Origin: Thalassia testudinum
Taxonomy: Eukaryota; Streptophyta; Magnoliopsida; Alismatales; Hydrocharitaceae
Direction: 5' to 3'
NCBI GenBank assembly: GCA_037157565.1
Contig: JAZHRO010000024.1
Coordinates: 17,056,501-17,120,500, forward strand
DNA length: 64,000 bases
Shown here: one piece after another, positions 54,401-64,000 of the stretch
How the letters are laid out: every line of letters begins with the position of its first letter
How positions within the stretch are numbered: position 1 is the first letter of the stretch
Position numbers and translations under genes: made by a program
The notes under the pieces: model-generated
The model's database searches: none
What the model was told of the DNA's origin: nothing
Seen by the model: only the letters and a program-made list of their open reading frames with translations

Positions 54401-55680
54401 TTTGGCCGTTGGTCAAATACCCCAGGATTGGACTAAGCAACAACGAGATAGACTCAAATCTAAGGGCAAATATTACTTCTAGGAGGACCCTGAACTGTAC
54501 CACATCAGCTCTGATCAGATTATTCATCGATGTGTTCCAGAGAATGAATTTAAAAGTATACTCGAATTCTGCCATGCATCTACGTGTGGACATTTCTCCG
54601 GGAAAAAGACGGCTGCAAAAATTTTGCAATCTGGATTCTATTGGTTGTCTTTATTCAAGGATGCCCAAGAATTCTCGAGGTCATGTTCCTGATGCCAGGC
54701 AATTGGGAGCATAACCAAGAGAGACATGATGTCCCTAAACCCGATTCTTCCCGTCGAAATCTTCGACGTTTAGACACCAGTAACCAATTGAGGCATCGAT
54801 TTCATGGGACCCTTCCTCCCTTCATTTAGACACCAATACATTCTCATCGCTGTTGATTACGTGTCCAAGTGGATCGAGGCCATTCCCACCCGAACCAATG
54901 ACCACAAGGTGGTTATCGATTTCGTCAAGAAGAACATTTTCAGTCAGTTCGGGATTCCTAGGGCCATCATCAACGATGGTGGTTCTCACTTCACTAATGC
55001 CCAGTTCCGTAATTTACTAGCAAAATATGGGGTAAATCACAGAATCTCCACACCTTACCATCCCCAGACGAATGGACAGGCCGAGATCTTCAATCGGGAG
55101 ATTAAGAATATTCTTCAAAAGATGGTTAGGCCTGATCGTAAAGACTGGACTCAAAAGCTTGAGGATGCTCTTTGGGCCTACCATACGGCGTATAAACGCC
55201 CATCAGCATGTCACCATTTCGTCTAGTGTATGGAAAGGTGTGCCATTTACCTGTAGAAATTAAACATAGGGCATTGTAGGCAATCAAGCAGTGCAATCTA
55301 GGTTTGAGTTTAGCCGGAAAGACCAGGAAACTCCAACTATCTGAGTTGGAGGAGCTTAGAAATGACGCGTACAAGAATGCCAAGATCTATAAGGCTCAGA
55401 CCAAAGCTCTTTATGACCAATTAATATCTCATAAGAGCTTTGAGCCGAACCAGAAGGTCTAACTCTTTGATTCTCGACTTAAGCTCTTTCCCGGCAAACT
55501 TAGGTCAAAATGGAACAGCCTGTTCATCATCGATCAGATTTTTCCAAATGAGGTCGTTCAGATTTCTGACCCAAAGACGGGTAATTCATTTAAAGTCAAT
55601 GGTCAACGTCTGAAGCCTTTTATTGACCGTATTATTCCAGAACCCATCTCAGACACGATTGCTCTCATCATGTTGTGATT
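54401..55680 (+). pseudogene. Athila IV integrase (broken)
   Basis: The HHCC region is recognisable but shifted (54480-54640). The core is open at 54804-55226: MGPFLPSF preceded by ATCGATTTC (first Asp), [10 protein letters not shown] (second Asp) and [14 protein letters not shown] (Glu). The C-terminal part, with [15 protein letters not shown] and the FPGKLRSKW-like stretch, lies at 55260-55670 across stops. All three core acidic residues are kept, but a frame change follows NAHQ/PSACH at about 55200. Confidence 0.88.
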
Positions 55681-56259
55681 TCTCTAGCTGGACTTCGCCT
55701 AGCTGATGGCATTAAACTCAGCAGTTGTACAGTCTGACTCAGAGTTGACTCGAGAATCATATTCAAGTGATATCTTTTACATTCTACCTTCCTTTCAAGC
55801 ATTTTATTCTCAATGCAGACATTGCATCAACTAGGCATGGGGGGGTGGATTCATTTCTGAATCAATTTGTCAGCTCTGTGGAATTCTTGTAAATTCTACT
55901 TGTTTTTCTTATATATATATAATAAAAAAAAATTGAATTAGGAAAGAATACTTAGGCATTAGGGCTTTTCAATATTAGGAAATGTTACAGTAGGATCTGA
56001 ATACTACGATCCTTCAGGTCTTTGGGCTTAATCAACCCAGGTATCCACTAAAATGTGGATTTGTTTATCGAGTCCTCGCCATCTGAAATTCCATTTCAAT
56101 TTTATTAAATAAGTTTGGGTAATAAGTATATGACTTATCAATCTGCCCTCCAGTTTGAGGGAACTTTAAGTCTAAGCAACTATACATTATTTGCACTGAC
56201 TCGTTGTTTAGCGATTTTAATGGAAATTCGATAGCTAATGAACCTTGTAGGGTGGTATG
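55681..56259 (+). mobile_element. Athila IV 3' untranslated region (cut)
   Basis: Non-coding. AGGCATGGGGGGG is at 55833-55845, and the region then parallels 45575-46000. It stops at 56259 where the chromovirus LTR starts. Confidence 0.85.
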
Positions 56260-58970
56260 TGTTACGACCCGATCCCCAGATCCCTACAGGACCTGAGTTC
56301 GGCTCGCCTCGACTAATCTCAATACCTACTTGTCCAACAAGAAATAACCATAAGTAGGAAAATAAACCACATTCACACATGCAATATAACTAAGCAGAAG
56401 AAAAGTACAAAGTAGTAAAGAAAGTAGAACAACTGTCTTAGTACATGCCACCACAACAACAGCAACAGAAAGCGGAAGGGAAACAGAAGTAACGGAACAG
56501 TAAACTATGTGTCCATTACTTACTACAATAGTAGAGAAAAAGAAAGTGTTGGAAAAATGACTACGGCTGGGCTCGGCTGGGCCCAGCACCCTCTGTAGCT
56601 AGAAACTCGGGCTGCTCAACTCCTGGTCCTGAATAGGATTACGAAAAGACAGAGTCAGTGAATGCTGAGTAGAGTGGTGTTTATATTATTTAAGTACAAA
56701 TACAGTAAAAGCAACAACAGATTTATTTCTCATTTATATTGATCTCCGTTATATTTTTCCATTTCATCTATTTCTCAAAGTATTCAGATATTTCTTGATC
56801 TTGCATGTTCCTCGTGGGAATGATCTTGATTGCATTCTTTTCCATAGAGTAGAAGGTACACGTGGTGCTCTCCAAGCCGGGAGAGTCCCTCGTGGTAGTC
56901 CTACACCCAGTCGACCACCCCAAGGTCACTGTCAAGATGTAGCGGTGACTACGGCATGCGTGATAAGCGCACCGTTTGCTACCCCGCACTGACACGTAGT
57001 CGGTCATTTCCGCTAGCAGGTACGCCCAAAGTATAGCACAGAACAGTATAGGGCCTTGCCCTCTCAGAACAGGGGTCTCGCCCCTTAGAACCAAATTGGG
57101 GTCTCACCCCTCCACAGTCCGCACATCCTCGTCTGACTACCCCGGTTTGCCCAAAGGGCCTAACAAAGTCAATGTAGGGTGGCTAGCTGAACCCCAGTCC
57201 CTGTGGGGTGGTTAGCTCCCTCCCAACACTAGTAGCATGCTTCGGTACCACGTACACGAGGGCCAACAGGAGTCGATGTAGAGTGACCAATCCTAACCCC
57301 GGGTCTCAACCCAACGGAGGCTAGCTTCGCTCTACACTAAAAAGGGGACAGTTGCTCTCCTTGGTACCACGTACACAAGGGCCAGCACACTTCTTGCTTA
57401 CATTCCAGATTCTGTTTATCCACAGGAATTCTACTCCTAATTTCCCGTAGGGTTCATACTCATGTTCACCTCATTTATCCAGATCCAGATCTCATGTTTC
57501 ATAATTCATTCCTCATCTATAGACAAGCAACTCATGTTTCCGTAATTCCATTCTCAAAAACATGCAACTTGTGTGCTCACAGACAATTTCTTAATTATAT
57601 ACAAGCAGCTCGAATTTTACATGCATCTTGTAATCATATTAAAGGCATTTGCTAGCAATTTATCTTAACCATGCATTCAAACAAACAGTACAGCTCAAAT
57701 AGACTCATTCATTTTCTACCTTAGGGTTCATTCAAGATCCTAGAGTTCAATTCAACTATTTCAACCAAGCACATTCTTATTTAAATATTAATAACTGAGT
57801 TAGACCACTCTACTGGGTATCATGGGAGGAATGGGGGCCTGTGGCGTAAATCTCGTCGTCTCCGCGAGCCCCAAACATGCTACTGGTTGGTAACCTATAC
57901 CAGCGACTAATGTACATTAGACAAGCTCAAAACAGTAGGTACGCGACACAAATATGTAGAGGAACTCGAGTAGAAAACAATGGTACTTCGTTTGCGGAAA
58001 TCGAATTCCGTTTGTGCCTTAAACAGGCCGAAAATGCGATTTCTAATCAAAATAAGACGTCTAGGACTAATCCCAAACGTCTTAAAAGACGTCAAAACTC
58101 ACCTTGTGTTCCCTGTGGCCGATCAGATGTCCAGACCTCCTCTGCGACCGTCCAAGGATAGTTCCAGACGTTAGATAAGGTCTCCAGTCATCTGGAAGCA
58201 CCTCTGGACGTCTGGTGATGTGATCAGACATCCAAAAGCACATGGGAAAGCATACCGCACGCCTTCCCAAAGCTGCAGCTACGTACGAAAATGCAGGCAC
58301 GGTTAGCCAACATCTCCTACGCTATGATTTGCATGGCACAGGAAGATACGTACCTCGCAATATCCCTCTTTCAGACGTCCGGCCTCAGCTCCGGACGTCT
58401 GGATCCCTCGCCAGTCGTCTGGACGTCATGCCAAACGTCTGATACTGGAAAACTTCCAGTGCCAGAACCTCTTCACATCGCTTGCCGCACTTGTCCTCCA
58501 CTGTAGCAGGAGCTCCAGCCACTGTAGGTGCTTGAGCAGCTCACCCCCACCATCCTCCACGCGCGCACGCACCCGCCGCCGGCCGTCTAAGCTCCGTCGA
58601 GCTCCCAAAGGTCCTCCAACCTTCCACGCTCTCCTCCTTCCCCCCTCTCGCTCTCCCTCGCTCGCCCCCCTCTCGCCTCTCTCGTCTACCCTTGCCACTG
58701 CCACACAAGAGATCTGAAAGCGATGGTGACTAGTGGTGCGAGGAGGAGAGGAGAGGAGAAAGGAGGGGGGTATATATAAGAGAGGGTTAGGGTTCGGGGG
58801 TGAGGGAGAGAGAGAGGGAGCGGCCTCTACCCGCCGCCTGCACATAGAGCACAAAGTGTAGTATGCAAAATTTCACTTTCAAACATCCAGGAACGTGTCC
58901 AGACATTTGGACAGACGTTTGGCTAAAACTCCAGACATCTTAAATGGCTAAAAAGGTACAGGTCGTTACA
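56260..58970 (-). mobile_element. 3' LTR of Tekay-like chromovirus, 2711 bp
   Basis: On the plus strand it begins TGTTACGACC and ends GGTCGTTACA, a 9-of-10 inverted repeat typical of Del/Tekay LTRs. A TATATATA stretch lies at about 58767-58776. A cluster of AGACGTCTG-like words is at 58040-58450 and 58870-58940. The first 48 bases differ from the other LTR (63953-64000) at four positions. Confidence 0.9.
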
Positions 58971-59054
58971 TCGTAACAAACTTGAAGGAAGTTTCATCCT
59001 CGAAACTTGAGCTAGCTAGGGCGAAGAAAAAGAATGTAAAATCGCATAACAAAC

Positions 59055-59585
59055 TTAAAGAGGACCGAAGTAGGTTCGAAAAGACGTACCCTCAAAAAGC
59101 TCCGGATACCGCTCTCGCATCGCCGCCTCAGGCTCCCAAGTCACCTCCTCGTACCACTGGCTTCTCCATAGGACCTTCACCAGTGGTACCTGCTTCCATC
59201 TCAAACTCTGGACGAACTCATCTAGTATCTGTACTGGTCTCTCGGGGTAGGTCAGGTCGTCACCCACCTCAACGCTCATGTGGCTCAGAACGTGACTGGG
59301 ATCGATGACGTACTTCCTGAGGTTGGACACATGGAGCACGTCATGCACTCTAGAAAGTTGTGGAGGAAGGGCAACCCGATAAGCAACGGGTCCTACCAGA
59401 TCCAGGACCTCAAAGGGCCCCACAAACCTCGACACAAGCTTTCCTTTCACCCCAAAATGCTGCAGGCCCTTCATGGGCGAAACACAGAGAAAGACGTGAT
59501 CCCCAACCTCGAACTGCACCTCTCTGCGTTTCCGGTCAGCGTAACTCTTCTGCCTACTCCTGACAGTGTGGAGTCGTCTGTGAAT
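59055..59585 (-). pseudogene. Chromovirus integrase C-terminus with chromodomain-like end
   Basis: MQFEVGDHVFLCVSPMKGLQ, KLVSRFVGPFEVLDLVGPVA and VLHVSNLRKYVIDPSHVL are the usual integrase C-terminal (GPF/Y) signature of plant chromoviruses. The end, PVQILDEFVQSLRWKQVPLV with WEPEAAMRERYPELFEG, resembles the chromodomain segment that targets such elements to chromatin. This part is one open frame of 154 codons (59519-59055). Confidence 0.88.
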
Positions 59586-60260
59586 CTACTCTATCACCTC
59601 CTGACTTTGCTGGATCAGCTTGGGACCAACCTCCCACTTAGTCCCCACCTCGATCCAACTCAAGGGTGTAGTACACTTCCGTCCCAAAGCCTCGTAAGGT
59701 GCCATGCCGATGCTCAAGTGGTAACTGTTATTGTATGAAAACTCTGCCAGGGGTAAATGCTCCTCCCAGGAGCCTCTCCAATCAAGTACACAGGCGCGTA
59801 AAGGGTCCCCAAGTGTCTGTATGGTGAGCCATAACTGTCCGTCTATCTGGGGGTGGTAAGCGGTACTGAACCTCAAACGTGTCCCCAAAGCCTGCTGAAA
59901 CTTAGCCCAAAACTGGGAAGTAAAATGGGTATCCCTGTTGGATACAATCTCACGTGGAACTCCGTGCAGGTGCACCACATCTCGGATGTACCTCTCTACT
60001 AACTGTGCTAGTCCAAAGGTGACTAGGATCAACAAGAAACACGTTGTCTTCGTCAACCTGTCTACTATCACCCAGACTGCGTTGTGTCCCCGCTGGGTAA
60101 CTGGTAGACCCACCACCAAGTCCATGGTGATGCTCTCCCACTTCCACTCTAGCACAAAAGGTGGCTGCAATGGCCCTGCAGGCCTCTGATGCTCGGCCTT
60201 CACCTGCTGGCATATCAAACACTGTTGCACAAACTCACCAACATCCTGCTTCATCCCTCT
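59586..60260 (-). pseudogene. Chromovirus integrase core (catalytic residues lost)
   Basis: The open frame 60254-59586 has the CLICQQVKAEHQRPAG end of the zinc region and TMDLVVGLPVTQRG with the first Asp. VSNRDTHFTSQFW follows, where the family has SDRD, so the second catalytic Asp is Asn. HPQIDGQLWLTIQTL stands where GQSERT with the catalytic Glu is expected. Two of three DDE residues are therefore missing. A stop separates it from the HH part at 60261. Confidence 0.88.
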
Positions 60261-61145
60261 CTACAAAAGGTCACGTCGCAAGTCATGGTACATCTTTGTG
60301 TTCCCGGGATGTATGGTGAACCTGGACTCGTGTGCCTCAGCCAGGAGCTCTCTCAACAACTCCTCATCCCTAGGAACGCATAAGCGTCCCCTCATGCATA
60401 GTATCTCATCTAAAAGGGAAAAGTCTCCTGGGTCCCCTATCAACACCCTGTCTCTCAACGTTCGTAAGTACGGATCTGTCATCTGCCGCGTCACTGTCAC
60501 ACAACACCCCTGTGACTCCCGGGGTTGCCAACTGCCCAACTCCATGAGTCTCCAACTCTGTGCCTGTAAACTGGCCAAGTGGGCGGGCGCCTTCCGGCTC
60601 AAGGCGTCAACCACCACATTGGCCTGCCCTGGGTGGTAAGAGATCCTACAGTCGTAGTCCTTCAGGAGCTCCAACCAACGTCTCTGTCTCATGTTAAGCT
60701 CCCTCTCGTCAAATAAGTACCTGAGGCTCTTATGATCCATGAAAATCTCAAAAGTCTCACTGTAAAGGTAGTGCCTCCATGTCTTCAGCGCGAATACAAC
60801 AGCTGCTAGCTCTAAGTCATAAGTAGGGTAGCTATGCTCAAGGGGCTTTAGTTGCCGTGAAGCGTATAAGACAACATGACCCCACTGCATGAGCACACCC
60901 CCTAACCCCTGCAACGAAGCGTCGGTGTAAACCACAAAACAGCCACTGCTGTCTAGAATGGTAAGCACAGGAGCTGAAGTCAGTCTCTCCTTCAACTCCT
61001 GAAAACACGCCTCGCACTCATCTGTCCAGGAAAAGTGCATGTCCTTCCGAGTCAGCTGAGTCATAGGATACGCAATCTGAAAGAATCCTCTGATAAACCG
61101 CCGATAGTAACCTGCCAGTCCCAAAAAGCTACGTATCTCTGTCAC
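60261..61145 (-). pseudogene. Chromovirus RT connection, RNase H and integrase start
   Basis: This is one 294-codon open frame. [19 protein letters not shown] is the RT-RNase H connection. RNase H follows, with [16 protein letters not shown] (Asp), [20 protein letters not shown] (Glu), [12 protein letters not shown] (Asp) and [11 protein letters not shown] (Asp), all four acidic residues kept. The tail [21 protein letters not shown] is the HH half of the integrase zinc region. Confidence 0.9.
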
Positions 61146-61922
61146 TGTGTATGGCCTCTCCCACCTGAGTATGGCCTAAACCTTGGCTGGATCCACAGCC
61201 AAACCATCCCCTGAAATCACGTGGCCCAAGAATGTCACCTGCCTCAACCAAAACTCGCACTTACTGTACTTGGCATACAGCCTATGTCACCTCAAGGTAT
61301 CCAGGATCATACGTAAATACTGTCCATGCTGCGCCTAATCCTGCGAGTAAACGAGCACGTCGTCGATGAACACCACCTCAAACTGATCTAGGTGCGGCCT
61401 GAAAACCCAGTTCATCAAATCCATAAAAGCAGCGGGGGCATTGGTCAACCCAAATGGCATGACTAAGAACTTGTAGTGCCCGTACCGGGTATGGAAAGCT
61501 GTCTTGGAGATGTCGGTCTCCCTAATCCTCAACTGGTGATAACCTGACCTCAGGTCTATCTTTGAGAACACTGTGGCATCTCAAAATTGGTCGAAGAGGT
61601 CGTCAATCCTCAGCATCGGATACTTGTTCTTGATGGTGACCCTATTCAGCTATCGGAAGTCAATACATAGTCGCAGGGTACCATCCTTCTTCACAAACAG
61701 TATAGGGGCTCCCCACGGGGACTCACTGGGCCTCACAAAGCCCTTCTCCAACAGGTCCTGTAGCTGTGACTTGAACTCTCGCAGCTCAAGTGGTCCCATC
61801 CGATACGATGCAGTAGAAATGGGGCTGATCCCCGATACCAGTGAGATCTCAAACATGATCTCACGCTCAAGCAGTAGTCCTGGCAGCTCCACTGGAAAGA
61901 CGTCGGGGTACTCGCAAACCAC
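61146..61922 (-). pseudogene. Chromovirus reverse transcriptase (broken)
   Basis: [20 protein letters not shown] and [19 protein letters not shown] start the domain (61922-61650), a stop replaces the codon after CIDFR, then [40 protein letters not shown] and [13 protein letters not shown] with an intact active site (61571-61335). A further stop follows YSQD and the palm continues damaged to 61146. Confidence 0.9.
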
Positions 61923-61990
61923 CGGAATACTCTAAAAGTTAGCCATGGGGCTACACTTTTCCACTACACAAGCCAAAAGCCCTCACACCC

Positions 61991-62497
61991 CTAACTCAAA
62001 ATCCTAGCCGCCCGAAGCGCAGAGACGCACCTGAAACCTCCGTCCACCAGCTGTCCGTGAAACTCAAAGGGAGGCAACTCCGGTATGGAGAAGACGATCT
62101 TCCTCCCGAAATAGTCCACCAGGGTGTGATAGGCGGACAGCCAGTCCATCCCTAGGATCATGCCAAAATCCTCCATCTGTATCACAATCAAGTCAGTGGG
62201 GAAGCTGTGTCCCCCTATACTAACCTTGCAGTCTGTGTAGACCTCCTCGGCTCCAAACAACTGGCCACTTGGGCCTCTGATCACAAATGGATCCTCTAAC
62301 AGTACACTGCACTGCCTCAAACTGACGGCAAAACTCATAGCGACAAAGGAGTGTGTGGCGCCGGAATCAAAAAGTACGTACACTAATCTGCCAGAAATAA
62401 TAACCATACCTGCCACCACTGAACCCGAAGCCCTGGCGTCTCTGTGTGTCAAGGCATTGATACGCCCCTCAGCCCTCGGTGCAGACAAAGCAGCCAC
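61991..62497 (-). pseudogene. Chromovirus protease
   Basis: VLFDSGATHSFVAMSFAVSL has the D-S-G-A active site of retroviral-type aspartic proteases (about 62335-62380). YTDCKVSIGGHSFPTDLIVI, MILGMDWLSAYHTLVDY and the ILGMDWL flap-end signature complete the domain. It is open for 168 codons and separated from RT by a stop-containing linker at 61923-61990. Confidence 0.9.
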
Positions 62498-63769
62498 ACT
62501 CTAGGTTGGGCAAGCAGCAGCTGGCCGGTACCCTCCTCTTGACTGCTGCCCTCCCCCACACGCCTGGTGGCCACGACCACCTGCTTGGCCTCCAACGCTC
62601 GGTGCGGGGAGCATCTGCTGCACTCCATCCAAAGATGGGCAGTCCCTCCTGATGTGGCCTGGCCGGCCACACTGGTAGCAGAGGGGTACACGACCTCCTC
62701 CCTCCGTAGGTCCCTGCTAGCGACTGGGCGGGGGTCCGGTGCTAGCAACTGGCCCCTGTTTGGGGCTCGCAAAGGCCACTAATGGCCCCGTAAAACAAGA
62801 CGGCTCTCCTGCGGGTGCCGTATGCCTCCTCTCCCAACGGCCCTGAGAGTACTCTAGCTGGTAGGGCCTCTGCCATCCGCTGTCAGTGTCTCGTGTGGCT
62901 GGGTTGGTCTCCTCGTAAGTCATGGCTACCTCAATCACATGGGAGAAAGTGGGCAGCTTCAAGGGTTTGACATATCGTCGAATAGCAGGTCGGAGCCCCT
63001 CAGTAAACCTCCACAGGCGCTCCTCCTCAGTAGACACAGCTGTCGAGGCAAAACGTGACAGCTCCAGAAAACGCGTGTGGTACGCACTAACCCTCATCAT
63101 CCCCTATGGGAGAGTGTGGAACTCTCGTCTCCTATGGTCGTGCCAGGTCTACGGAAAGTACTGCTCACAAAAGAGAGCCACGAACTGGTCTCACGTTGGC
63201 TCTCTCCCCTCCTGGCCTCTGATTGCCCTCCACCACCTGTGTGCTGTGCTCTCCAGCTCGTACATGGCAAAGGCCACGCGGCACTCCATAGGAGGGCGAA
63301 GGGTGTCGAACACCTTCTCTATCTGCTCCAGCCATTCCTCTGCCTTAGACGGGTCCTCATCCCCCTTGAAGGAGGGGGGCTTCAGCTTCCGGAACTGTTC
63401 GAAAAGCTCGTGGTGTAGCTGCAGTGGGGGAATGGGCACACCTCTAGGCAAGGAAGGCTCGTGCTCGGAATTGTCAGAGTGCGGTGGGGGCGGTGAAGGA
63501 CCACCCCCTCCCCCTCCTACTCTTCTAACGCTACAACGGTCTCTCGGTCCCACCGAGGACTCCTCCTCCACGTCCTCAGGGAGAGGTGCCCGTGGAGGTT
63601 GGTGGAGCTCCTCTCGCACGATGTCTCTGATCAGCTGGGCATGATCCTAGGCTTGAACGACCGGGAGAAGAGGTAGGTCAACTAGTACCTCAAGTCCAAC
63701 ACGTCTGCCCCTCTGACCTCGTCCATGGCCGCGACCACGGCCTGCCGCAAGAACTCCCCGACGAGGCAT
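62498..63769 (-). pseudogene. Chromovirus gag with zinc knuckle (broken)
   Basis: ATG at 63769 opens MPRRGVLAAGRGRGHGRGQR. A TAG follows after 41 codons, then REELHQPPRAPLPEDVEEES to the capsid (PPSFKGDEDPSKAEEWLEQI, VAFAMYELESTAHRWWRAI; 63619-63191). After further stops come YHTRFLELSRFA and LRPAIRRYVKPLKLPTFSHV (63100-62717). A CCHC knuckle CYQCGRPGHIRRDC lies at about 62641-62682. The plus-strand 240-codon frame over the same region is an antisense shadow. Confidence 0.88.
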
Positions 63770-63937
63770 CTCCTACAAGGAGATGCAAAAGATGGAACAA
63801 GAGTGTCAACGTACCAAATTACATCGAGAAAAGACTCGGAAACGAGAGTCAAGGTGATACGTTGTGGTAGCTATTCTAGTTATATGCACGTGAGTGGTTA
63901 TTCTCAAGTCAATTGGTTCATTTCTCGGGACGACCTT

Positions 63938-63949
63938 ACTCTAATACCA
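63938..63949 (-). other. Primer-binding site, tRNA-Met-like
   Basis: The minus strand reads TGGTATTAGAGT, two bases off TGGTATCAGAGC, 3 nt inside the 5' LTR. Confidence 0.85.
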
Positions 63950-63952
63950 TCT

Positions 63953-64000
63953 TGTTACGACCTGGTCCCCAGATCCCTATAAGACCTGAGTTCGGCTCGC
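63953..64000 (-). mobile_element. 5' LTR of chromovirus (first 48 bp in window)
   Basis: It begins TGTTACGACC and matches 56260-56307 with four differences. Confidence 0.9.

Larger units (their letters stand above)
51222..56259 (+). mobile_element. Athila IV, internal part (truncated both ends)
   Basis: Plus-strand gag C-terminus, protease, RT, RNase H, integrase and 3' untranslated region follow in order. The 5' LTR, leader and gag N-terminus are absent on the left, and the Tekay-like element cuts in at 56260 on the right. It may be the remainder of Athila III (same strand), but the gag C-terminal segment is present in both, so they are different copies or a duplicated one. Confidence 0.88.
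56260..64000 (-). mobile_element. Tekay/Del-like chromovirus, incomplete at right edge
   Basis: Minus-strand order is partial 5' LTR (63953-64000), PBS, gag with zinc knuckle, protease, RT, RNase H, integrase with a chromodomain-like tail, and 3' LTR. Inserted in the 3' untranslated region of Athila IV. Left flank is GTATG (56255-56259); the matching duplication would be outside the window. Stops in gag, RT and integrase and lost catalytic residues in integrase indicate a dead copy. Confidence 0.9.

Noticed and set aside
58780..58795. Telomere-like GGGTTAGGGTT
   Set aside because: A single and imperfect unit within the chromovirus LTR, not an array.
62922..63644. 240-codon plus-strand frame
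   Set aside because: It is antisense to chromovirus gag and has no domain of its own.

Overview
This window is plant nuclear DNA made almost entirely of LTR retrotransposons nested inside one another. I found no host gene. The evidence for a plant is direct: Athila-lineage Ty3/gypsy gag-pol with a primer-binding site matching tRNA-Asp, a Tekay/Del-like chromovirus, and Ty1/copia-type elements primed by initiator tRNA-Met. I cannot name the species; a repeat-rich angiosperm is the best reading. Every pol reading frame is broken by stops or shifts, so the recognisable copies look non-autonomous or dead.

Layout, left to right. (1) 1-22606 is minus-strand Athila DNA. Athila I (about 2280-16057, 5' LTR at 14417-16057) sits inside the RNase H region of an older Athila II (16058-22606). 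Athila I is itself interrupted by a solo LTR of a Tat-like family (4323-6972, TSD GACAC), by a solo Athila-type LTR (10728-12540, TSD GGACA), and at its left end by a second Tat-like LTR (1-2279). (2) 22607-33094 holds a tandem array of a small non-autonomous copia element (LTR-int-LTR-int-LTR) that carries only an internally deleted gag. A 2.25-kb AGCT-rich solo LTR (29907-32157, TSD GTGAA) interrupts the third LTR, and two copies of an unidentified block flank the array. (3) 33095-39854 is Athila III, plus strand, with a solo copia LTR (33727-35407) inside its 5' LTR and only gag remaining. (4) 39855-51221 is an unidentified insertion, element X, which contains a complete 7.7-kb non-autonomous Athila derivative (40801-48531, TSD CTAAG). 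That derivative keeps Athila LTRs, PBS, leader intron and PPT but replaces gag-pol with an unrecognised open frame. (5) 51222-56259 is Athila IV, plus strand, gag to integrase. (6) 56260-64000 is a minus-strand Tekay-like chromovirus that runs off the right edge.

The most interesting signals lie in the LTRs rather than the genes. The Athila-type LTR carries, in six copies, a tRNA-like block with Pol III A-box and B-box motifs 40-41 nt apart. It also carries a 12-17 bp hairpin just upstream of the TATA box whose two arms changed together between copies. The Tat-like LTR has its own strong hairpins, one at the same place relative to TATA. The Athila leaders share a predicted 58-60 nt mini-exon followed by an intron of 1035-1040 nt in four copies. 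These are readings of the sequence by eye; none has been tested by structure search, RNA data or phylogeny.
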